From positions 37,192,751 to 37,256,750 of the forward strand of contig NC_037590.1 of assembly GCF_003073045.1 (NCBI RefSeq): a DNA stretch of 64,000 bases, written 5' to 3'. Below, one piece after another: positions 1 through 10,900 of this stretch. Made by a program: the position numbers and the translations under genes. Position 1 is the first letter of the stretch. Every line of letters starts with the position of its first letter. The notes under the pieces were generated by a model. That model was not told the origin of the DNA and made no database searches. It saw only the letters and a list, made by a program, of their open reading frames with translations. This DNA comes from Pomacea canaliculata. Lineage: Eukaryota > Mollusca > Gastropoda > Architaenioglossa > Ampullariidae.

Positions 1-3000
1 TAAGCTCTAAATTTTAAGCCTGCTAATTATAAGTACAAGTCTTTCCATCTTTTGTTTAAAGTGTATTAGATCAAGAACAATGTTTACCTTTGCATAAGAT
101 TTAAGCAGCATCTTCTATCACCAAACACAATTCCTTATCAGCATAAAAAAAGGAACCAAACAAAAAAAAAATTCAGTGACCAATGCAATTTTTTAGAGTT
201 GACATTTCACAAAAGCAATCTATTACTACAGATGCTACCCAATTACTGTATTATAACGCAGTTTAAGCAGGTAACAACATTCAAAAAAACACAAAATCTA
301 CTCAACTCCCATCATAGGAAACTCCCATTCAAAAGACATAAAAAGGCACTCAAAGCTAAGTCTTGAAAACTGTTCAACATTCATGAAACTCCATTAAGGA
401 AGCACCAAAATGCTTTTGACTTTATGCACTTACTACCTGCTCTTTGGACAGAGTTCTTAGTATTAACTAAATGTGCAGAAGCATCAAGACTTCTTCCTTC
501 ATTCCAAAAGACTGTAAAGCTCACTTCTGAAAATCCAAAGTGTAACTTGCAAATTCACAAAGTGATACATCATGTGAAAAATAGCTCAAAGATTCAAATA
601 TCCAGCACCAAGACGTCAAATGCAAAACAAACTTTAAACAGTCTTGCCTTCAGCAGGTTATTGGCAGATCAATACTATAAACAAGTTAGCAAAGAGTTTA
701 CGTCCAAGTAGGGGTAAAAACTGAATCTACAATTTATGCCAAAACACCACCAAAGAAAAAAACAAAACAAACCTAAAGCTGCTTTAAGTTATCCTACCGG
801 AAAACAGGCATCATTTTTATTGTATTCTTTACCTTGGTGCTTATGATATGCTCAATGGCATATTTACTGACAAATAAATCTACAACTTTATGTCTATAAC
901 TACATCAAACAAAATAATGGTTAATCAGCAACAATTCAACTGTGCATTAATGATGGCAAGGTTAATTTTTTAAAGAAATTACTATAAATACACCTTTTTT
1001 TGTTTGTGAACATGATTTCAGGTAGTCATGACATCTTATCCCTCAGCCAAAAACAGTAGCCTGACTATTATAAATAAGTGCTGTCAAATATAGGCCAAGC
1101 TATAAGCTCGTTACAGGATTAGAAACTTCTTTATCCACACTTTAGTTTAAACACTTTCAAAGGTCTGGAGTGGGGGTATATTTGGTCAATCTTTTATATA
1201 TCTTTTAGTCCTCTCAGCACAGAGTAAAGGGCCTAAGTTATGGTTGAGTTCTAGTTTTATAAAAAATACACATTGGATAATGTAAAAGAAGCTTAGTTTT
1301 TTCATGAGAATGTGGGTCAGCAACTTTAAACTAAACATTTAGTCTGATTATTTACTTTAGTTAGAAATATCTAGATTTCACAGGTTTTCAAATTCCACAT
1401 TTAATCATATCATTCTTACAAGTCTTATGTGATTGTGACACAAGTACCTTATGAATGTCAGAGAAGAAATTTCTCCACGCAGCTGTATGGCTTTTTACTG
1501 TATGGCTAATATGGAATGAAAAAAAACTTCATTCAGCATCTGTAATATTTTCTGATGGGAGAAAAAAAAAACCAGAAACATCTAAACATTAGTCCTTGCT
1601 CCTCTTTGAGGAGCATAGGGCCACAGCAAGCATCTAAACATGCTCCACACTAATAAAGCCACCCAATAAGCCTAAGTACCACTTTACAGTAAATTAAAAA
1701 CGTACACAAATGTCATACACACTTCTTAATAAAAACAATCTCTGAGTGCTACCATAAAATAGAATGATTATATCCCTTGTAGTGTGGAATGCAGGGCTTA
1801 CAGAAAATTGCTGGTGAAATGGAGATCACGTATTTAAACTACTCATCTCTGAAGTTATAAAACTAAAAGGTCAGACATATGTTTTTGTATACAGGCAACA
1901 GCAGGCTGCCAATTTAAGAGCCAAAAGCAAACATTTAATAAAAAGGGGAGTAATAAAATCAGGATTCGAGAAATTTGTGTGGATTTACTTGTCCCACAAA
2001 GCATGTAATGATAGAGGTGTCTTCAAGACTAACGTTTGAGAGCTTCTGTCTGTGAACTCCATGAGCATCACAACCATGTCACTTTCCTTTTCTCTTGTCT
2101 ACCCTGAGAGTGAGGCAGGCTATTCTCTATGACTAGGTGTGCAGTTAAACAACTTAGATATGTACAAACTAACTGCTTTATCCAAGTGCTTGAAAAAAAT
2201 ACAGCTGAGTGATGTCTCTAGTTTATATTTCCTTATTTCTTTGAAGTGCATGAAACAATAATAAACATGGTATTTGTGTAACACTCAATTATGTACAGCA
2301 CAGTTAAGTTTTGACCCATACCTTAAGATGAATAACTACAGACCAGCAAGACAGACAAAAACAGAATTTCATACAGGGAAGAGGAGTCCTCCATTAATAT
2401 TTAAAATCTCTTATTATCACATTCGCAATTGGGAACATTCTAATCTCAACCTCTGTAAAACTTGCAATAAGGTGAAAACAAAAATCATATTTCCTTAAAC
2501 CCTTCTTCACAGACTCCAGCAAGTCTGAGCTGTTGTAATTACCACTATATTGCCTTGGATTTAATCAGACATACAAACTGGAACCATTTCAAAATGATGC
2601 TAGTCACCTAATCAACTTGGTGTGACCAAAAATCAAAACAATTTTTTTTTTTTTACAAATTTGGCCAGGAGTCCACTTGAAAGCAAAACCAGTTATGCCC
2701 CAATGTAATCCTGGAAACACTTCACTCTACTGCACATACCATGTGCCTGTAAATTAGCAAACACTGTCAAATATTTGCAAATATGCGAAGAAAAGGAAGC
2801 ATCCAGGTAACATGAGGGGAGTAAAACAGGTGGTGAACAACTCTCAAGTGCACCAGATATGCTTCCACACACAGAAGGCTTTTGTACTGTTAGTCTGTGA
2901 CAGTGTGTATATAATGTATGTGTTTGTGAGCGCACTTGTATGCACAACGTCCCCGACGACAAATGGCCATTTTGGAAACTTTACCTCTGGCTCAGCGAAG

Positions 3001-3198
3001 AATTAAAAAAAAAATGCCATAACATTCTGAAGCAAGGACCTCTCCAGCACTGCAATCTCCATATCAGTGTTGGTGTCATAGATATGGTAACAAGCAAGCA
3101 GACATTGCATGATACGTACTCTCCGACGTTGCATCATAACTCTTCCAGGCCGCCATGGGTGTTATCCAAAGGTAGTAAATTCACACTCCAAGAATCAT
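1..3198. other. eRF3 3' UTR and downstream non-coding sequence
   Basis: No convincing coding exon is seen on either strand. The short open frames here have no recognisable family and no splice context. Part of the stretch should be the 3' UTR of the minus-strand eRF3 gene, whose stop codon is at 3199-3201. The reverse complement of a polyadenylation hexamer (TTTATT on the plus strand) lies at 816-821 and could end a UTR of about 2.4 kb, but other AT-rich hexamers make this uncertain. There are poly-A/T tracts, for example near 2641-2655, and no clear mobile element. Confidence 0.5.
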
Positions 3199-6100
3199 TT
3201 ACTCAATAATTTTCAACACCTTGCCAATGGCTATTGTTTTTCCTGAAAAATATCAAAAAGGAAAAAATTAAAATCTTAATTCAGGTAACATAGCAAACGA
3301 TAAAGTTTTCGGCAAAGATTTTCAGAGGATGTCCTTGTGCCTTAATGGCTTGAGTCTTAGAGAGTGTGATCTATCTTGGTTGTGATTCTGCACATTATAA
3401 GTTTCCATAATTACTATTGGTTCTCTGCCTTTTTATGTTTTAAGGCATTACTTTTGGTTTTACTGTCCATGGGTTTGGTCTGAGATTTTTGTTGTGATCT
3501 TCATTGTTATCCTGTCAAGCTGCTTTGTTTGTGCATATCAGATGGAAGATAACCCTAATGTAATGTAACATCTTTTCTTTACTTCTTCACCATGGCAACT
3601 GTGATCTACCATCAGTCTGATGTTTGAAAAAAACAAAAGGCTCTCAGACATGCAGTGATGATGGATCCACATTTAATTATACTGATGGGACTTTCTGAAA
3701 GGTTATCTTGAAAATATGCCACTACATAGTTCTACTGTAACATTTGATGACATAGAGTTAGATGGTGCTAAGCAGCTCAAGAGTTCAACTGCCTGGCTAG
3801 CTGAGTTTGGCCTTTGTTCCTGTGTGCAAGATCTTAAGACAGGCTTACATATCTTGCTGCAAATATGTACCTAGATTTTTCTATGCTAAATATTTTCCAT
3901 TTTGGATTTTTACACTTAAGAAAAAAACTATGGTCACCATTCGTGACATTAATCAGCATTGTCTTTGCTGCACGTCTGCCCACTTCTGACGATTATTGCA
4001 GATGTTCTGGACACCATGAGTATTCCTCTGCTTCTACTGACAGTTGTTATTCCTAAAGTTTTACAATATTTGACAGTTTTTATTTTCAATGACAGTTGTT
4101 GCTGTGATGACTGTGTGTTGATCCATTTGCATCAATGTGAGCACCACCACAGCTTGTGCTCGTACCTTCTTGCAATCATCCTACATGCATGTTTGAGCAT
4201 GTGGGATGGTAAAGGAAAGGTGTGGGTGGTTGCGTGTGCATGCATGAGAAGACTTACTGTGCTCACATGCTTTTGTAAGTCGTCCCTCTTTAATTGTGCA
4301 TGTGTATATATTGTACAGGGCCTTATGCTTGGCTGATGAAGGGGAACAAATATTGCTGAACAAATATGATTATTATTTTCATTCTTTACATGATGATAAA
4401 ACTATGCCAGGGCATTAGCAACAATGTGACCAAAAATGTATCTCAAACAGAGGGAAAGAAAAGGTTTTGCAATATAAAAAACACTTTTGGTGTCTCAATG
4501 AAGACAAACCTTCATCTCGCAATGTGAATCGACCCATCTGTGGAAAATCTTTGAAAGTCTCCAAGCAAATCATACCACCAGTTACTTCCAAGCGAGCCAC
4601 TCCAACCTGATCCTGTTTGATGAACCTTGGTCGAACTGAAGTCTTCTCACCAGTCTTCTTGTCAATCAAGCAAATTAATGCCTAAAGATTTGAAAGTTAA
4701 ACATGGACGTTATTTTAACTTTGTAACATTGCGAACGCAATGCTTTAAATTTATGATGACCTCTGAACAGCCTTACTGCAAATGAGTCTAGATTAAGAAC
4801 ATTCTTACAATCAAACATTCAAGTTAAAGCTGTTAAGACATAACAGATATTGACAAGGTCTGAATAAACATTTCTGCAAATTAACTCAATTTTTTTCACT
4901 TGTCCTTTAGCTGTGACTCACCTTAATGGTAACCTCTTCTGCACAAGAATGAATGTGTAAGACACAACTGTAACCTGCACATATAATGGATTTGTGCTCC
5001 AGAATCACAATCTGAAAAAGAAGAAAAGAAAATGTACATGATTACTGCAAAGAACTACTTCTAATCTTCTACTATAAGATCACCGTAAGTTGTTTTGCGA
5101 TTTTTTTTTTTTGTAGCATGGTGCAATATATATGTATATACTGGGCAAAGCTCAGTGCAAAATACTATTTCCCCAAATCTGAAACAAACATCCGTCCCTT
5201 TCGGTTCTCAAGATCCATATTGATATATATATAACCCTTCACAGACATACAGACATTAGAACTGTGCAGGGATACGTTTACATTGGGATAGCTTCTAGCA
5301 GGATCATATAATTCTACTGCATTTCCTTTCTGGTAAAGATAACAAACTAGAATAGAATTTTTCATTATTTTAATTCATATGCACTTTACTGACCCAATGT
5401 GCATCATCACATTACCTGTGCATCAAACATCCGACCAGTGTGGCAAACATTTTCTGGAGAGCATAGCACAAATCCGGGCGAGACGTCCTACACAAATATA
5501 TGAAAAATTGCTTTCAGAAATAAAATGAGGCGATCTTGAAAATTTTGGTAACTGAACAATTCATTACATAAAAAATTTAGAAAAAAATGCTCTTGCATAT
5601 TGACTAAACTGCCAAAATAAAACAAATCATTCATATGTTCTTTTTAACTGCAGTAACTATTTGGTTTTAACCGCTATTTTAAAATTGAAATCTTATCACA
5701 CGAGCAAAGAATTTTAACTATTTAGATTGATAAAGTTGTCACAAGCTGCCACACTTTATTACTTGCAATGCAACTGAACGCTATATTGTTATGCCTTTGT
5801 CATACCTGTATTTTTTTCAGATTTTTTTATTTTATTAAAATGTATTATTTCTACATCAAGCAAATTTTTACTGCATTGCATAGTGAATGGAAAAGAAGAT
5901 TATCAGCAGATTTTCATCCATGAGAACTGAAATACTTATTGCTAGAGGTGCGGAGCAATCAAATAACACTGTTTCAAAATTTAAATGGAAATTACCAAAT
6001 AAAGCAACAGCCGTTGATGGTTCAAAGAAAGGTGACTCTGTGCATTTGTTTTAAGGCTTTTTTTCTTACAGGGGAAAACTAGAAAGCCCCAACAATCTGA

Positions 6101-7913
6101 AATGGGTTCTAAAAGAACCTATCAATTTTAACATAACATCTAAAAGCCTTAGTTATATTTACTGGGACCTGAAAACTCCTTGCATTTTATGGACAAGGGT
6201 TAGAGCATAGACATGGTGCTAAAGTACTTGCACCGACTGTTTCAGTGCATATGTATTGACACCCAAAGACATGTCAGAAGTTTTCTCTCTAAATTCTCTA
6301 GTCAGTTCTGCTTCCAAAAAAAGTCTACCTCTTCTTCTACTCCAGTGACCTTAATCTTGACATTTTCTCCTGGATAGGCATCTTCACTCTCGTCTTCATC
6401 TGTTATCAATGACATAACTCTTACTGTTGCCTGCAATCAAGAATAGAGAAGACTAATTCTAGACACGAGACCAACAATGTTTCTTTGCAATAAACTGAAC
6501 AAAAGATAAGGTTTGCATCAAAATTTTAGGAGTACAAACAATTGCCCCATTATCCTCTTTCCTACAGAACCCACAACAATGTGACTTGCAATAGCATAAT
6601 AGACATAAAGGTCATAGGTATTTTCAATTATAAAGACTCACTTTGTTTGGCATCAGAGTCAACTTCTGATTCACCTGAACAACACCTGATTCTATTTTGC
6701 CCAACATAATGGTGCCCATGTCCTGCAAAAAGAAAGGAAGCATTTATTAGAAACAATTCCTTGTAACTTTTTTTTTCATTTAACAGCAACAGATTGATAA
6801 GAAATTGAAAATATTCAATACATATATATTTAAAAATACAATTAAAATGTAGCACGCATAACCGAAAATTTAAATTGTACAACTCACCTTGTATCGATCA
6901 ACTACAGGCACCCTCACTGGAGCATCTTTGTCTCTGTTCAATGGTGGCAGCTGATCAAGGTAGTCAAGCAGAGATGGACCTCTTAAACACCACAGATAAT
7001 GCAATGTTTAAGGTGAGGCAACTAACTCATTTTGATGCATACAGCTGAACAGCAGATAAATACCTCTAAAAGCTTTCTCTTGATCACCCTGTTGCCCAGA
7101 AAGTGAGGATCAACATAATCCTCCATTTTTGTGCAGTGGTTACCTACTGAATTATGGGGAAGACTAAAAACACCTGTATTGGCAATGTCAAAGACTGGAT
7201 GGTGAAAAACAAACTTTAACTCGACAATAATAAAAAGGAAGACCTCTTTATGCTTGAGAACAAGAAATCAACCTTAGCTTGTCAATCTACCCAAGCATGT
7301 CAAGGTGGGCGACACTAACATTATCTATACGTCATCCATCAGGGTTATTGTGATTTATTGTCACTGCAGACATGACCCTTGATAAACAACTTACAGCTGT
7401 CTGTCAGTCTACCTATTATCAGTTACGTAAGGTCAACTCCATCACATTCTCTCTACACATGCTACTCACTCTTGTCTACACGTTTGTTCTTTCTAGGCTT
7501 GATTACTGCAACTCTTTGCTCAATTGGGCTGTACAAAATATTACTGACAAAAGAAAAAAGGAGATCCTTGCTTCCCCTGAGTTATTATTTTGTAATAAAT
7601 TCCCTTCCTTTAACAACTAAATTATGCATCTGGTATTTTGCTCAATTTTAAAGATGGAAAATGTGTATGCATTTTTTCCTAATAGAGATGGCTATTGGCT
7701 GCTCATTTTCATGCGGATTTATGAAACCAAAAAAATGACAACAAAATAATTATATTTGTTTCTATAAACACTTCTAAGAAGAAAATGTATTAAACATACT
7801 GTATATGTTGAATGAGAATAACTATCAGAAATGTATGCATTGTGGTCGAACTTTAGAATGATAGCTATTGGTTCAAGTCGCCTACCTCTTTCAATCGGAT
7901 TAACTACAAAAAA

Positions 7914-7957
<44 letters not shown>

Positions 7958-10900
7958 AAATTGCTTGCAGAGTACAATATTAGCTAAGGAAATACTCTTT
8001 AAAAAGTGTATGAAATATAGTTTTTATTTGGGGTTTGTGTTTTAACACAACACATTTTAGTGTGTAATTAATACAGCTTTTCGCAATATGCTTTCCAGTA
8101 ACAAATGTGTTAAAGGCCACATTATAAACACTAGAATCAGCCAACAAAGTGGTCTCTGGCTTACCGGTACCAAGGACATACAGATTCATCTGGGACAGTG
8201 CGAAGAAAAGATCCTGTTAAACCAGAACATGGCATGAAGTAGATGTCTGTCTTGGGGTTAAATCCACATTTTCTTAAATATGGCATGAGTTTATCTTTGC
8301 ACTCATTGTATCTGAAACAGCACCAAGTCTTTTCATATACATCACCATCACTTGACAATCAAGATTATACAAAATCTCAATGTTCATTTGCTGTCAGGAA
8401 ACAAATCTGAAGTCTAACAAAAAGTCGTTTTGACCAGATGAATCCGAAAGAAAACAAACAGGTCTGATCATCACACAGCATAATGATCTGAAAAGAATTG
8501 ACAAGTTCCCTTCTTAAGTTCACTCATAATACAGCTTCAAAGGTTAGCATGAACTAACATTTATTTTCACCTTGCTTTAACTGAGATCTTCTCAAGTTGT
8601 TCTGTCTGCATATTTATGTCAGGGTCTATGAATGTACACTGTTTTGTACATCTATGTACATTGTGCTTTTGTAAAGCATGTTAAGCCTACTTAATCTGTT
8701 ATTACGGACAAACTAGGAACAGAAAACTCTGAATTTTAATTTCTGAGTGGTGGTATTTTATACCATGAAAATGAGACTATTAGGGTAAGCTAGTCCAGCC
8801 CTATAAAGAGATGCCACAACTGGAAAGAAATTGTGAGGTGATTTTTCTAGGTATAAAGAAAAAAAAAAAAACATAAGAAAATATGAAACAGAATTAAACT
8901 TGCCAAAGCTACAGAAAAAAAAAATAAAGCTAAATGAAAAAAGTGGAGATGACAGTTAAAAAGTAGTCTATTTGCTTTGCCCATTGCTATGATAATCAGA
9001 CTTGTTCACCCTTAGTACAACCAACCTGTAATCACCCCAAAAATGCTGTAATTTTGATTCATTAATCATAGAATAAACAAACTAAAAGGTGAGTTTTTTA
9101 GTTTTCAAGCTGAATTCTTTATGCTGCATTGTATTTTATCACTGCTGTTGTTTTATTTCTACAACAATTCTGAGATCATTTTAGAATTCCGAAAAATGAC
9201 ATGCAGGTCCCCTCAAACAAAAGCAGTTTCACTGTTTTCTCTCTACATATTTGATGTACAACAGAACACAATACAAAATAGCTAATCTCAATGAAACCTT
9301 GCTTTGACCATCCCAAACATAATGCTGGATTTTTTACACCCTTTCTAACCTCGCCCGTATAACACCCCTGCCCTCTTCATGGGCCTGTTCATCAGCCTTT
9401 GATTAGGTCTAGGGCAGGGGTCTCAAACTCATATTAGCATGTGGGCCACAGTGGAAAGTAACAGCCAGTCAGCGGGCCGCACCACGAAAAGAAAATGTTT
9501 TTTCATTAAATTTTACGAACACTACTGTCACTGCAGTTAAATGCTAAAATAAAGTTTTTATAATTATTAATTACATTTAGTGTAGTTTATTACATGCACA
9601 GGCAGTTTAGTTTATTAAAATAAGTTGACGTTGTCTCTGTCACTAATAACGGGGGTAATTTTCACTGCGGGAATTAATCACCAAGCACAACATACATATA
9701 CACCGCGGACGTGGCCGAGGGCCGCACAAAAATGTTTCGCGGGCCGCATTCGGCCCGCGGGCCGCGTGTTTGAGACCCCTGGTCTAGGGTGATGGGAAGG
9801 AGGCAGAACTTTTATAAACAATTACAGACCCTAATTCACAGCATTCCCCTTCACAATTTATTTGAACTCTTCAGGATGCAAATTCTAATGCTTCAACAAT
9901 TTTCTGCAGCAAAGTTCAGAGCTAGTAAGTGGATAACAGCTAGTCACTTTGAAGGTTATCCAAATACAAGAAATAAGCTGAAGATGTCAAAAAAGAAGCA
10001 GGCAAATAAAAAAACACCAACTGTTCAAAAAAAAAATTTTTAGCCTTTCCTTTTATTCCTGTAATACTAAGGATTCCTGTAATGATTATGGCTAACCTGT
10101 AAGCGCAAATAAGTCTGGATAAGTGAACATATTCCTGAAAATAAAGTCTCTGATGGACCAGTGAATTCTCTACCCAAATTAAGATTATAAACTTATGAGT
10201 AAGAGGAACCATACCGCTCAAGATCCCATTCTACTGTGGGGTCATCCATTTTGTTGATCAGAACAATAAGATGCCTCACTCCAGCTGTTTTCACCAACAT
10301 TGCATGCTCTCTTGTCTGGCCACCACGCTCAAACCCAGTTTCAAATTCTCCCTTGCGTGCAGAGATGACCTGTCAAAAATATTCTGCTTTATGTGATAGG
10401 ATCACGTGAAAAAGGACAATCTCTAATGGAATGAATCTTAACTTTAACTGCGGTGACATTTTATCTCAACAAGCTAACAATATTTTAAGCAAATATTTCA
10501 TATCTATTAGTTGCAGTAGCAAGGTACCTACCAATATTGCCAAGTCGGCCTGGGAGGCACCACCAATCATGTTAGGCACAAAGCTCTTGTGACCTGGAGC
10601 ATCCAAGATTGTGAAGTGCTTCTTATCAGTCTCAAAAAATGCTCGACCAACCTCCACTGTCTTGCCTTTCTCGCGCTCTTCTAAGTTTGTGTCCAGTGCC
10701 CATGAAAGATACCTTCAAAATGCAAGGATGCAGAAGTGGACAAGTTCTAAACATTGCTACAAATCACTCCCTAGCAAAATGCAGTTCTTATGCATTACTT
10801 ACAAGTGAGCAGTACTTTTTGGAAACTAGCGATGTACATTAGAATTGCATGAAGCAAATTCAACTATAAATATTTTTTACGTACTTTTTCACAAGCAGAA

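Noticed and set aside
424..711. 95-codon plus-strand frame as a gene
   Set aside because: It lies in probable eRF3 3' UTR, with no recognisable product and composition like the flanks.
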